From positions 744,001-808,000 of the forward strand of contig CAVSAR010000001.1 in assembly GCA_963726085.1 (NCBI GenBank): DNA of 64,000 bases, written 5' to 3'. Under the pieces are notes generated by a model. It was not told where the DNA came from, did not search any database, and worked only from the letters and a program-made list of their open reading frames with translations. Source of the stretch: ZC4RG30 sp963726085. GTDB taxonomy: Bacteria; Pseudomonadota; Gammaproteobacteria; Steroidobacterales; Steroidobacteraceae. Shown piece after piece: positions 26,850-36,405 of this stretch (position 1 is its first letter; the number at the start of each line of letters is the position of its first letter). The position numbers and the translations under genes were made by a program.

Positions 26850-27926
26850 TCAGAAGCCCAGGTCCAGCTGTGGACGCAAGATCGCAGGACGAAACAGTTC
26901 TGTGCTCAGCTGCGGGTCGCGCTCGGCATTGAGCCCATTCCTGCGACACGCAAGATGAAACCGGGAACGCAGCAGCTGCGCCCATGCACCCGTGCCGCGC
27001 ATACGCCTGCCGAATGTTGCGTCATTGTCCTGGCCGCCACGCGCGCCTTGTATCAGGGACATCACGTGGGCCGCGCGATCGGGCAGGTGCTGCGCCAGCC
27101 ACTCGCGAAACAGGTCCTTCACTTCATAGGGCAAGCGCAGCAGCGTGTAGCCTGCGCGCGTCGCCCCGGCCGCGGCGGCGCGCTCGAGAATGTCCTCAAG
27201 TTCGCTGTCATTGATGGCGGGAATGATCGGCGCGGCCATCACGCCTACCGGCACGCCTGCCGCAGCCAGTTCGCGCATGACATGCAGCCGTGCCAGCGAC
27301 GCCGCCGAGCGAGGCTCGAGCTTGCGCTTGAGGTCCGCGTCAAACGTGGTGATGCTGATATAGACGCTGGCCAGTCCCTGAGCGGCCATGGACCCCAACA
27401 GGTCCAGGTCACGCAGGATCAGGGTGCTGCGCGTGGTGATCGCCACCGGATGGCGCGTCTCGGCCAACACCTCAAGTATCGAGCGGGTCACGCCCAACTG
27501 GCGTTCAATGGGTTGGTAGGGATCCGTATTGGAGCCCAGCATGATGTGGCGGCACTTATAGGCGGGCCGGGCCAGCTCCTGGCGCAGCAGCGCCGCGGCA
27601 TCGGGCTTGTAGAGCAGCCGGGTCTCGAAGTCCACGCCCGGGGAAAGATCCAGGTACGCATGGCTCGGTCGGGCGTAGCAGAACACGCAGCCGTGCTCGC
27701 AGCCCCGGTACGGATTGATGGACTGCTCGTAGGGAATGTCCGGGGATTCGTTGCGGGCGATGATGCTGCGCGAAGCATCGATCCTGATCTCGGTGGCGAC
27801 GGATTGCGGCAGCTCGTCCTGGTGCCAGCCGTCATCGACGCGCTGGCTGTGCGCGGCGCTGAAACGGTTGGCCGGATTCGAGAGCGCCCCTCGACCCTTG
27901 AACCCGGAAACGGGGAACTCGGCCAT
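26850..27926 (-). CDS. PA0069-family radical SAM protein (SplB-like)
   Basis: A 358-residue radical SAM protein. The cluster cysteines Cys76, Cys80 and Cys83 lie in YRGCEHGCVFCYARPSH, with the CxxxCxxC spacing of the family. The following YLDLSPGVDFE and MLGSNTDPYQPIE stretches are typical of the PA0069/spore-photoproduct-lyase-like group. The exact reaction is unknown. A near-perfect LexA box lies eight bases before the ATG at 27926, implying SOS control and a DNA-damage role. It is followed on the same strand by lldP after 56 bases, though a functional link to glycolate use is doubtful. Confidence 0.88.
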   Translation of the reverse strand: MAEFPVSGFKGRGALSNPANRFSAAHSQRVDDGWHQDELPQSVATEIRIDASRSIIARNESPDIPYEQSINPYRGCEHGCVFCYARPSHAYLDLSPGVDFETRLLYKPDAAALLRQELARPAYKCRHIMLGSNTDPYQPIERQLGVTRSILEVLAETRHPVAITTRSTLILRDLDLLGSMAAQGLASVYISITTFDADLKRKLEPRSAASLARLHVMRELAAAGVPVGVMAAPIIPAINDSELEDILERAAAAGATRAGYTLLRLPYEVKDLFREWLAQHLPDRAAHVMSLIQGARGGQDNDATFGRRMRGTGAWAQLLRSRFHLACRRNGLNAERDPQLSTELFRPAILRPQLDLGF

Positions 27927-27933
27927 GCGCTAA

Positions 27934-27949
27934 CTGTATATCCATACAG
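27934..27949. promoter_or_regulatory. LexA (SOS) box
   Basis: CTGTATATCCATACAG matches the LexA consensus CTGT-N8-ACAG exactly in both half-sites, and the flanks (AA before, TA after) also fit the E. coli-type box. It lies between the divergent radical SAM gene (start 27926) and PepSY gene (start 27987), much closer to the radical SAM gene. Confidence 0.85.
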
Positions 27950-27986
27950 TATCGGATGACAACTCCTGCTGCCAGAGTAGCGACCC

Positions 27987-29381
27987 ATGCTGCGCACCAT
28001 TGCCTTCCTGCACCGCTACACCGGCGTCGCGGTGGGTTGGCTGATGACCCTGTGGTGCCTTTCCGGGTTCGTGATGATGTACCAGGGCTACCCGGAATTG
28101 ACCGACACGGAGCGGCTGCGGGGGATCGCCGCCCTGGATCTTGCCGGCTGCTGCCAAAACCTCGCGATTGCGGATCGCGACCTTGCCGGCGCCCGCATCA
28201 ACATGGTGTCCGGCGTGCCCGTGCTGAGACTGCCCGGCACGCCCGTGCCCATCGAGCTGCGCTCGGGACAGCCTCTGCCCGCGCGCAGCGCGGCGCAGGT
28301 AAAGGACATCGCCACCACCTATGGCCAGGGCGCCGCAGTTGCCACGACGCCGGCGGAACTTGCGTTCTCAAGGGTAGATCAGTGGACCCTGCTGACGGCA
28401 GGCGGCAACCAGCCCGTGCATCACCTGGCATTCAACGATGCCGCAGGCACCGAGGTCTACGTCAGCGCCACCACCGGAGAAGTCATCCAGGACACCAACC
28501 GTCGCGAACGGGCACTGGCGTGGGTGGGTGCAATCCCTCATTGGCTCTATCCCACGGCGCTGCGCAGCCAGCCGCGAGTCTGGGCACAGGTGGTCACCTG
28601 GACGGCGGTGGCCGGCACATTGCTTACCGTGATCGGCTTGTTCCTGGGCATCTCGAGGCTGAACTGGCGTGCTGGCAGGACCTTTCCCTACCGTGGCCTG
28701 TGGCACTGGCACCACCTTGCAGGGGTGGTCTTTGGCGTGCTGGCGCTGAGCTGGGTATTTAGCGGCCTGATGTCCATGAACCCGTGGGGCCTGCTCGAAA
28801 GCGACGAGGGCAGGTATGCGCAGGAACTGAAGGGAACGGCGCACTGGCAGGACCTGCAGCCGTTCCTGGTGGAGCACGGCACCGACCTTGCGCAGTTTGT
28901 CGAACTGCGCGTGGCGCCGTTCAATGGCGCACTGCATATCGTGGCGATGCGCCGCGACGGCAGCTTCACGCGATTCAATGCCGCAGGCTCGCAATCTACG
29001 ATCGATCGCGCCGACATTGCGGCTGCGGCTGCGCGACTGGGCGCGACCGTGCGTTCACTGGACTTGTTGCAGCGTGAAGACGCCTACTACTACGGACACA
29101 AACGCCCCGTTGCCCTGCCCGCATTCCGGCTGGTGCTCAACGATGCGGGGCATACCCATATCTACGTCGATCCCGCCACCGGCGCCGTCCGGACACTGGA
29201 CCTCAATGCCCGGCGGACGCGCTGGTGGGAATCCGCCCTGCACAACCTGGACTTGCCCGGGCTGCGTGTCCGGCCCCTGTGGGACCTGGTCGTCCTGCTG
29301 CTGCTGGCGGGCGTAACCGCCGGCAGCGCGACCGGCACCTGGCTTGCGTGGCGCGTGCTCACCAGGCGCCGCGGCAAATAG
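27987..29381 (+). CDS. PepSY-associated transmembrane protein
   Basis: A 464-residue inner-membrane protein of the PepSY_TM type, often linked to siderophore or metal reduction and periplasmic redox. It begins with the characteristic LHRYTGVAVGWLMTLWCLSGFVMMY helix (split around 8-32). Further TM helices occur near 198-220 and 232-260 (WHWHHLAGVVFGVLALSWVFSG), and near the C-terminus. Paired histidines in the helices (H9, HWHH) could bind heme. PepSY-like segments end in VYVSATTGEV and HIYVDPATGAV. The start ATG is at 27987; the gene is divergent from the LexA-boxed radical SAM gene. Confidence 0.85.
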   Translation: MLRTIAFLHRYTGVAVGWLMTLWCLSGFVMMYQGYPELTDTERLRGIAALDLAGCCQNLAIADRDLAGARINMVSGVPVLRLPGTPVPIELRSGQPLPARSAAQVKDIATTYGQGAAVATTPAELAFSRVDQWTLLTAGGNQPVHHLAFNDAAGTEVYVSATTGEVIQDTNRRERALAWVGAIPHWLYPTALRSQPRVWAQVVTWTAVAGTLLTVIGLFLGISRLNWRAGRTFPYRGLWHWHHLAGVVFGVLALSWVFSGLMSMNPWGLLESDEGRYAQELKGTAHWQDLQPFLVEHGTDLAQFVELRVAPFNGALHIVAMRRDGSFTRFNAAGSQSTIDRADIAAAAARLGATVRSLDLLQREDAYYYGHKRPVALPAFRLVLNDAGHTHIYVDPATGAVRTLDLNARRTRWWESALHNLDLPGLRVRPLWDLVVLLLLAGVTAGSATGTWLAWRVLTRRRGK

Positions 29382-29462
29382 CGGGCCCAAGCACTACCAT
29401 TCCCGCACAAGTGATAGACAGGTAGCATTCACTTCACAACGTCTTTTACCCCGGGGTCTAAC

Positions 29463-30665
29463 TTGAAAATCTCCTTCAGCCCGGCCCGGCTACTGGCCGG
29501 CAGCCTGATCGCGACCGCAAACCTTGCCCTGGCCCAACAGCCGCCAACCGCCCTGGTCCCGGAAACCTGCCTCCAGCAGGGCATCGTCCCGCCTCCCGCT
29601 TCGTTCAAGTCGGTGGAAGTGCTGCCGGACCGACGCGTCACCTTTCGCGTCTGCGCCCCGGCGGCCACCGAGGCGCGCGTCACCAGCAACGACATCGCCG
29701 ACGTGATTCCAATGGGCCGCGGCGCCAATGGCCTGGCGATGACCCGCGATGCCAAGGGCCTGTGGAGCGTCACCACCGACAAGCCCATAGCGCCGGACAC
29801 CTACCGCTTCAATTTCAACATCAACGGCGCGCGGGTACCGGACCCGGAGGGCACCACCTTCACGCGCACCCAGGTGGGCACCAATTCCACCTTCGAGGTG
29901 CTGGGGCCAGAGGGAGCATTCCAGTCCTTCGACAAGAATGTGGCCCATGGCATGGTGTCGACCTACGAATACTGGTCGACGTCACTGGGGGTCAAGCGTC
30001 GCGCCCATGTCTACACGCCACCGGGTTACCAGGCATCCGGCAAGCGCTATCCGGTGCTGTACCTGGTCCATGGCGCGGGCGACAGCGACGACAGCTGGAC
30101 CCAGGTCGGCCATGCCCAGTACATCCTCGACAACCTGATCGCTGCCGGCAAGGCCAAGCCCATGATCATCGTGATGCCCTTCGGGCACACACCGGATCGG
30201 CCCGGCACGAACATGCTGGCCAACACGGATTTTGGCGACGACCTGATCAAGGATCTGATACCGAAGATCGAACATGACTTCCGCACCATCAACCAGGCCA
30301 ACTCGCGCGCCATGGCCGGCCTTTCCATGGGTGGCTCGCACACTATCCGCTATGGCCTGACGCATCCGGAGCTATTCCACTACATCGGGATCTTCAGCAT
30401 GGGGCTGGGCATGAACGGCAACACCGCGGACGTCACCAGCTATGAGGCCGCCAACGCCGCCGCCCTGCAGCGCGATGCAAGGGAACTAAAGCTGGTGTAC
30501 TACGCCATGGGCAAGGATGATTTCCTGCATAGCACCATCGCGCCGACGCGCGCCATGTTCGACAAGTATGGAATCAAGCACGAGTTCCATGAGAGCACCG
30601 GCGGACACACCTGGATCAACTGGCGCCGCTACCTCTTCGACTTCGCGCCCAAGCTGTTCAAATGA
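29463..30665 (+). CDS. Exported esterase, CE1/feruloyl-esterase-like
   Basis: A signal peptide (1-24, ending ALAQ) is followed by an N-terminal immunoglobulin-like E-set domain (about 50-148, with RVTFRVCAPAATEARV). An alpha/beta hydrolase of the esterase D/CE1 type follows (about 165-400). Catalytic residues are Ser288 in GLSMGG, His382 in STGGHTW and probably Asp352 or Asp353. The oxyanion stretch is YLVHGAG. Such enzymes release hydroxycinnamic or acetyl esters from polysaccharides, but the substrate here is not proven. The TTG at 29463 is the only start that gives a complete signal peptide. The stop overlaps the aldehyde dehydrogenase start as ATGA. Confidence 0.85.
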   Translation: MKISFSPARLLAGSLIATANLALAQQPPTALVPETCLQQGIVPPPASFKSVEVLPDRRVTFRVCAPAATEARVTSNDIADVIPMGRGANGLAMTRDAKGLWSVTTDKPIAPDTYRFNFNINGARVPDPEGTTFTRTQVGTNSTFEVLGPEGAFQSFDKNVAHGMVSTYEYWSTSLGVKRRAHVYTPPGYQASGKRYPVLYLVHGAGDSDDSWTQVGHAQYILDNLIAAGKAKPMIIVMPFGHTPDRPGTNMLANTDFGDDLIKDLIPKIEHDFRTINQANSRAMAGLSMGGSHTIRYGLTHPELFHYIGIFSMGLGMNGNTADVTSYEAANAAALQRDARELKLVYYAMGKDDFLHSTIAPTRAMFDKYGIKHEFHESTGGHTWINWRRYLFDFAPKLFK

Positions 30666-32119
30666 GCCAGCCGCAAATCGCCATCGCGCATCCTGAGCAG
30701 CTGTACATCGGCGGCCATTGGGTCGAGCCGTCGACAGCGGGCCGCATTGAAATCGTCAATCCGGCAACCGAGCAGGTATTCGCGCGCGTTGCCGAGGCCC
30801 GCGATGCGGACATGGACCGTGCGGTCAGTGCCGCGCGCGCGGCCTTCGACCATGGCCCGTGGCCGCGAATGACCCACGTTGAACGTGGCGCGTACGTGCA
30901 GAAGCTGGCCGACCTGCTGGGCGCGCGCATGGGCGAACTCACGCGCGCCTGGACCGACCAGATGGGCGGACTGGCCAGTTTCGCGCCCATGGTGGTGGGC
31001 GGCGGCACCTTCCAGCTGCAGTATTTCGCCGGACTGGCCGGCACCTACCCGTTCGAGACCCGCCAGCCCATCTCCATGGGCCCGGGCACCGCGGTGATCG
31101 TGCGCGAACCGGTGGGCGTGGTGGTTGCCATCGCCCCGTGGAACGCGCCGTTTGCCATCATGACGCAGAAGATCGCCCCGGCGTTGGTCGCCGGGTGCAC
31201 CGTGATCATGAAGCCCTCGCCGGAAACGCCGCTGGAGGCCTACATCATCGCCGAGTGTGCGGCGGCCGCGGGCTTTCCGCCCGGCGTCATCAACCTGGTG
31301 CCGGCGCACCGCGAGGCATCGGACTACCTGGTGCGCAATCCCGGGGTCGACAAGGTGTCCTTCACGGGCAGCACGGTGGCCGGACGGCGCATCGCATCGG
31401 TGTGCGCAGATCGCGTGGCGCGCTGCACGCTGGAGCTGGGCGGAAAATCCGCAGCCATCGTGCTGGATGATTTTCCGCTGGAGGAAGCCGCCGGCGTGCT
31501 GACGGGAACCATCTGCACCATGTCAGGACAGGTCTGTGCCACGCTCAGCCGTGTCATCGTGCCGCGACCCCGACATGACGCGCTGGCGGCGGCCATCTGC
31601 CAGGCCATGGCAATGGTCAAGGTGGGCGACCCCAATGATCCCACCACGCAGATGGGACCGCTGGCCATGGAGCGCCAGCTGCGGCGCGTGCAAGGCTATG
31701 TTGCCCGGGGCAAGCAGGAAGGCGCAACGCTGGCTTGTGGCGGTGGTCGACCCAAGCACCTGCCGCGCGGATACTACTTCGAGCCGACATTGTTCACCCA
31801 TGTCGACAACCGCATGACCATCGCGCAGGAAGAAATCTTCGGGCCGGTGATCTGCCTGATCCCGGCAGACAGCGAACAGGACGCCATCCGCATTGCCAAC
31901 GAGTCCATCTATGGCCTCAACGGCGCTGTGCTTACCAAGGACAAGGCAGCCGCCTATCGCGTGGCGCGGCAAATCCGCACTGGCTGCGTGGGTCAGGGCG
32001 GACTGAGGATGGATTTCCTGGCGCCCTACGGCGGGTTCAAGCAGTCGGGCATCGGCCGCGAGGGCGGACCGGAAAACTTCCACGCCTACACCGAGACCAA
32101 GACGATTCTCCTGGACTAG
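30662..32119 (+). CDS. NAD(P)-dependent aldehyde dehydrogenase
   Basis: A 485-residue ALDH-superfamily enzyme that oxidises an aldehyde to the acid. The general base Glu258 is in LELGGKSA and the nucleophile Cys292 in SGQVCATLSR. NAD-site motifs APWNAPF (158-164), KPSPETP and FTGSTVAG are present, and the C-terminal QEEIFGPV and YGGFKQSGIGREGG are typical. Start ATGA overlap with the upstream esterase suggests both act on one compound, for example oxidation of an aromatic aldehyde (inference). The substrate is not readable from the sequence. Confidence 0.9.
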   Translation: MSQPQIAIAHPEQLYIGGHWVEPSTAGRIEIVNPATEQVFARVAEARDADMDRAVSAARAAFDHGPWPRMTHVERGAYVQKLADLLGARMGELTRAWTDQMGGLASFAPMVVGGGTFQLQYFAGLAGTYPFETRQPISMGPGTAVIVREPVGVVVAIAPWNAPFAIMTQKIAPALVAGCTVIMKPSPETPLEAYIIAECAAAAGFPPGVINLVPAHREASDYLVRNPGVDKVSFTGSTVAGRRIASVCADRVARCTLELGGKSAAIVLDDFPLEEAAGVLTGTICTMSGQVCATLSRVIVPRPRHDALAAAICQAMAMVKVGDPNDPTTQMGPLAMERQLRRVQGYVARGKQEGATLACGGGRPKHLPRGYYFEPTLFTHVDNRMTIAQEEIFGPVICLIPADSEQDAIRIANESIYGLNGAVLTKDKAAAYRVARQIRTGCVGQGGLRMDFLAPYGGFKQSGIGREGGPENFHAYTETKTILLD

Positions 32120-32142
32120 GCGGGACGGCGAACCTCGCAGGC

Positions 32143-33525
32143 ATGACGCTGGTCAGGGAATATGACCTCACGCCCGAGCTGCTGGCTGTGACTCATGTAT
32201 GGCGGCGACCGGGTACCGATGCACTGGAGATCGCTGTCAAGGGTGCGCCGGAAACCGTCATCGACATGTGCGGCATCCCACCGGCCGGGCGCGGGCAACT
32301 ATTGGCCCAGGTCGCCGCACACGCCGCCAGCGGCATGCGGGTCCTGGCAGTGGCGCGCGGCGACCACCCGGATGATGCCCTTCCGCAATCACCGCGCGAC
32401 TTCAACCTGCAGCTGCTGGGCTTCGTGTGCCTTTCCGACCCGTTGCGTGCCGACGTGCCCGCGGCGCTGGCCCAGTGCGCGCGGGCCGGCATCCGGGTGG
32501 TAATGATCACCGGCGACCACCCGGGAACCGCATTGGCGATCGCCGCGCAGGCGGGGTTCGACACCCGTGGAGGTGCGCTGACCGGCGCCGAGCTCACGGC
32601 GCTCGACGATGCACAGCTGCGTGAACGGGTGCGCACCGTTAATGTCTACGCCCGCGCGAAGCCCGAACATAAGCTGCGTCTGGTGCAGGCGCTAAAGGCC
32701 AACGGCGAGATCGTCGCGATGACCGGAGATGGCGTCAACGACGCACCGGCCCTCAAGGCGGCCAACGTCGGGGTCGCGATGGGCGGACGCGGCACTGACG
32801 TGGCGCGCGAGGCGGCTTCACTCGTGCTGGTCAAGGACGATTTCAGTTCGCTGGTCATGGCTGTGCGCCTCGGACGCCGCGTCTACGACAACATCGGGCA
32901 TGCGATGGCATACATCGTGTCCGTCCACATACCCGTGGCGGGCCTGGGACTGATTCCGGTGCTCATGGACTGGCCGTTGCTGTTCTTCCCGATGCACGTG
33001 CTGTTCCTGGAATTCGTGGTCGACCCGGCCTGCGCGCTGGTGTTCGAGGCGGATCTGGAGAACCCGGAAATCATGCGCAAGCCGCCACGCCGCCCGGACG
33101 CCCCGCTGTTCTCGGCGACGGTAATCCGCCGCAGCGTGCTGCTGGGCGTGGTGCCGCTGCTTGCCGGGACGTTCGTATATGGAATTGCGCTGCGCACGGT
33201 CGAGGTGGATGAGGCACGGGCACTGGCGTTTGTCGCCATCCTAGCGGGCAATCTCGCCCTGATCTTCGTCAGCCGCTCGAGCAGTGCATCCTTGCTCGGC
33301 ATCCTGCATCGTCCGAATCGCATCTTCTGGTGGATAACGGGCCTGGCACTGCTGGCGCTGGTGGCGACCATCTATGTGCCGACCATTGCCAGGGTGTTCC
33401 ATTTTCACCAGGCGCCACTGGCAATCGTCTGCGCGGTTTTCGCGCTGACCGTGTCGGCAGTATTGCTTGCAGGAACCGCCCTGCGACGCCGGCCGGCTTA
33501 CCAGGGAAGCTCGGTTCCCTGGTAG
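32143..33525 (+). pseudogene. 5'-truncated cation-transporting P-type ATPase
   Basis: Encodes only the C-terminal half of a P2-type ATPase. It opens inside the nucleotide-binding domain (LVREYDLTPELLAVTHVW, then VKGAPE). It retains MITGDHPGTALAIA, TGDGVNDAPALKAANVG and the six C-terminal membrane helices. Missing are the first membrane helices, the actuator TGE loop and the DKTGT phosphorylation site, so no normal pump cycle is possible. The break lies in the 23 bases after the aldehyde dehydrogenase stop. The remaining 460 codons are open, so the loss may be recent. The 3' end overlaps the convergent SDR gene by 28 bases. Confidence 0.75.
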
Positions 33526-34199
33526 TCCAGGAACCGGTGCTTCGCGGCCTGTGGCGCCTGCAGCACGTCGGCCAGGCCAGTGACGCTGTCGGCAATACTC
33601 AGCGGCGCGCCCGCGCCACCCATGTCGGTTCGCACCCATCCCGGATGCAGCGTCAGCACTGTGACCTTGCGCTCGTGCGCCGCCGTGGCGACAAAACTGC
33701 GCGTGAGCGAGTTGAGCGCGGCCTTGCTGGCGCGATACAGGTCCATGCCACCGGACAGGTTGTCTGCCACGGAGCCCATCCTGGACGACATGAACGCGAC
33801 GACGCCGCCGTCGACCACATTGGGCAGCAGGCGGCGCGCGATGCGCACGGGCGCAATCGAATTGGTCATGAGCACCGCCGCCAGCTCCGTTGCCGTCACC
33901 TGGTCCACTGACTGATGTTTCGGGCCTGCCACGCCGGCGTTGACGAACAACAGGTCCAGCTTGCGCCCGGCCAGCGTGGCAGCCAATGCGTCCACGGTTG
34001 CCGTGGAGTCGACATCCACCATCGCGCTGCTGATGCGCCCGGCGGACTTGGCAATTGCAGCCGCAAGTGCGCCCGGCACCTCGGGCGAACGCACGGTGGC
34101 AATCACCTGCCAGCCGCGGCGCGCCAGCTCCGACGCCAGGCCCAGGCCAAGGCCACGCGATGCGCCAACAATCAGGGCCGTCTTTCTATGCTCAGGCAT
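33498..34199 (-). CDS. Short-chain dehydrogenase/reductase
   Basis: A 233-residue classical-type SDR. The NAD(P) motif is VGASRGLGLGLA (about 10-21), NAGVAG corresponds to NNAG, and the active-site pair is YRASK with Ser in FMSSRMG upstream. Resembles the C-factor/sniffer-like SDRs. The ATG at 34199 overlaps the end of the DUF4126 gene by eight bases. Substrate unknown. Confidence 0.87.
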   Translation of the reverse strand: MPEHRKTALIVGASRGLGLGLASELARRGWQVIATVRSPEVPGALAAAIAKSAGRISSAMVDVDSTATVDALAATLAGRKLDLLFVNAGVAGPKHQSVDQVTATELAAVLMTNSIAPVRIARRLLPNVVDGGVVAFMSSRMGSVADNLSGGMDLYRASKAALNSLTRSFVATAAHERKVTVLTLHPGWVRTDMGGAGAPLSIADSVTGLADVLQAPQAAKHRFLDYQGTELPW

Positions 34200-34782
34200 T
34201 GCGCACCTCGGCGATGGGACGCCGGGCCGATAAGCGGCGCAGCATCCGAACCGCAAATATAATCGTCAATGCCACCAAGATCACTGCCACCACGGGGACT
34301 GCCAGGGCCAACAGCGACAGCCCCAGGGCACCTGCCAGTTCGGTAGATGCCACGACGGGATTGGCCAGCCCGCCTGTGGTGACCGTGGACTTTGCCCGCA
34401 GCAATGACGTGAACCCGTGGGTCAGGCCGGCGGTACCGCCCCCGGCAATGATGGCAGCGGTCCATTTGAGCAGCGGTGGCATGTCCCAGAGGGGCGCGGC
34501 AACCATCATGGCCCCGGCCCCGATGGCTACCGGGGTCGCGATTGCATCGAGCAGGTTGTCCACTCCCGGGATGTAGTACGCGCTGATCTCCACCGCAGCG
34601 GCCACGCCCAGCATCGTCATCGCGGGCACCGTGCCAAGCCAGGCGAAGGAGGACGCGACGTGGATCTTTCCAAAGAAGGCGGCAACGGAGACCACCAGCA
34701 GCGGCACGAAGATGCGCAGTCCGACGGCTGCGGCCAGCGCAACCCCCAGCGCCAGGGCGACCAGCGTTTCACCCATTGCCAT
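34192..34782 (-). CDS. DUF4126 family membrane protein
   Basis: A 196-residue, very hydrophobic protein with five or six predicted membrane helices. ALAAAVGLRIFVPLLVVSVAA near the N-terminus, LEISAYYIPGVDNLLD-type EISAYYIPGVDNLLD and GGGTAGLTHG are typical of DUF4126 proteins. No biochemical role is established for the family. The ATG at 34782 is preceded by AGGA at a good distance; in-frame ATGs at 34800 and 34776 are alternatives. Coupled by overlap to the downstream SDR gene. Confidence 0.82.
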   Translation of the reverse strand: MAMGETLVALALGVALAAAVGLRIFVPLLVVSVAAFFGKIHVASSFAWLGTVPAMTMLGVAAAVEISAYYIPGVDNLLDAIATPVAIGAGAMMVAAPLWDMPPLLKWTAAIIAGGGTAGLTHGFTSLLRAKSTVTTGGLANPVVASTELAGALGLSLLALAVPVVAVILVALTIIFAVRMLRRLSARRPIAEVRNA

Positions 34783-34905
34783 GCCGAATCCTAACCCCAT
34801 CGATCCCGACCGTGCGCGCGCTGATTTCTTGCCTGGAAATGGCGGGCCAAGGGCCAGCCGGTGAGCCCCGCCATTGGGCAACGCTCGACCCGGCAAGCCG
34901 GAGCC

Positions 34906-36390
34906 CTAGCCTGGCTGGGTCGCCGGCAGGTCCGCGGCCGACACCCACCAGCCATGCACCTGCGTGTGCAGGCGAAACGGCAACTTCACGCGCGCCAGCG
35001 CGCCGCCCTCCAGGTGGTGGGCGTCGACGATCACCAGCTCCGAGCGCATGGTGGAGAAGTCATTGGCAACCCCGACCAGGAACCCGTCCCCCTCCGGGGC
35101 ATCCGCGCTGCGCGGCACGAACTGCGGCTCCGAGAGCCCGTGCGTGTTGCCGGCAATAAAGCGATCGTGCCGGCCGGTGTGGTGGTCAAGCCGGTACCAG
35201 GCATTGGCCACGCGTACCGCCAGGTCCCCTCCCTGGACGCGATCAAATGGCACGTCCGGATCCACCATCAGCATGTAGCTGTAGCGAAACGGCTGCGTCA
35301 GGAACCGGTCGTCCGTGCGCACCATGGTCGTCGCCCGCATCCCGTTGAACAGGATCTCCTCTTGCCAGGTATCCCCAGGCGCGCTGAGGTCGAAAGTCCA
35401 GCGACGCAGGGTGGACGCCGATCCGGCGAACTCGAACGGCGATCCGTCCAGGTTGGGAAAGAACGGATGGAAATTCCCCGCCCCCACCGGGGCGTCGAGG
35501 ATGACGCGATTGCCTTCCGTGCGGGCGTTGATCGCATGCAACAGCATGGCCTGCTGCGGCGTGCCGCGGAACCAGCGCACGTCCCGGGCCTCACCATCCC
35601 GGGGGATGATGGCCACGTGGCAGGGCAGGTCCTTGTCGTAAGTCCAGTGGATCTTGCCCGCACGCAGCCGCTCGAGACTGGTGGTCATGCCCGTAGTTGG
35701 CAGGATGATGTGGCGTTCAGTAATCGCCATGTCGTGCATCATGCTCACCACCGGCGAGCGGAACCAGATTTCGCGCTGCAACTTTCCAGTGCGATCGAAG
35801 ATCCAGACCGCGATGTCCGCAGTGGCATCGCCACGGGCCTCATAGGAGAAGGCGATCATTTCGCCAGTGCGCGGATCGATCTTCGGATGCGCGGTGAAAG
35901 TCCTGGCGGTCATCTGGCCGCCAAACGTCCACTCACCGATGGTCGCCAGCGTATGCGGATCCAGCGCCATGGGCGGGCTGTCCTCCTTCATGCTCAGCAA
36001 CATCCCGTTAAAGAGGATCGGCGTGGTATTGCCGGTGTTGTGGCTTAAGGCCGCTACCTGCGGCTCGTCAGTGAAGCGGTTGCGGTACAACCCGAACAGC
36101 GCGCGCCGCGCCGCGCGCTCGGCCTCATAGCGTGGTGTGCGGATGTAGCGGGTACGAAAATCCACGTGCCCATCGGCGATGCGAAACATGTCCACCGCAC
36201 CATCGGCGTTGTAGGGCGTGTCCTGGGCAAAGCGTGGCGGGTATTGCCGGTCCAGGCAGGAACGGTAGAACGTGCCGTTGACCTGCGACGGAATCTCGCC
36301 CTGCACCTCGCAGTCATGCACGTCCGCCTCGAAGCGCAGCGGGGCGAAGAACCCCACCGCGGTCGGGTCACCGGAAAAATTGTTACCCAT
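34906..36390 (-). CDS. Carotenoid oxygenase (RPE65/CCD/lignostilbene dioxygenase) family protein 1
   Basis: A 494-residue, seven-bladed-propeller non-heme iron oxygenase that would cleave a conjugated C=C bond with O2. The four iron-binding histidines are visible: His168 (TAHPKIDP), His219 (MMHDMAIT), His285 (LLHAINAR) and His479 (QVHGWWV). No signal peptide, so cytoplasmic. Bacterial members cleave carotenoids, stilbenes or phenylpropenes; which applies cannot be told. It is followed upstream on the same strand by the SnoaL-like and PQQ dehydrogenase genes (order PQQ, SnoaL, this gene), suggesting one operon. Confidence 0.9.
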   Translation of the reverse strand: MGNNFSGDPTAVGFFAPLRFEADVHDCEVQGEIPSQVNGTFYRSCLDRQYPPRFAQDTPYNADGAVDMFRIADGHVDFRTRYIRTPRYEAERAARRALFGLYRNRFTDEPQVAALSHNTGNTTPILFNGMLLSMKEDSPPMALDPHTLATIGEWTFGGQMTARTFTAHPKIDPRTGEMIAFSYEARGDATADIAVWIFDRTGKLQREIWFRSPVVSMMHDMAITERHIILPTTGMTTSLERLRAGKIHWTYDKDLPCHVAIIPRDGEARDVRWFRGTPQQAMLLHAINARTEGNRVILDAPVGAGNFHPFFPNLDGSPFEFAGSASTLRRWTFDLSAPGDTWQEEILFNGMRATTMVRTDDRFLTQPFRYSYMLMVDPDVPFDRVQGGDLAVRVANAWYRLDHHTGRHDRFIAGNTHGLSEPQFVPRSADAPEGDGFLVGVANDFSTMRSELVIVDAHHLEGGALARVKLPFRLHTQVHGWWVSAADLPATQPG

Positions 36391-36405
36391 GCCGGTGGGC
36401 CAGCG

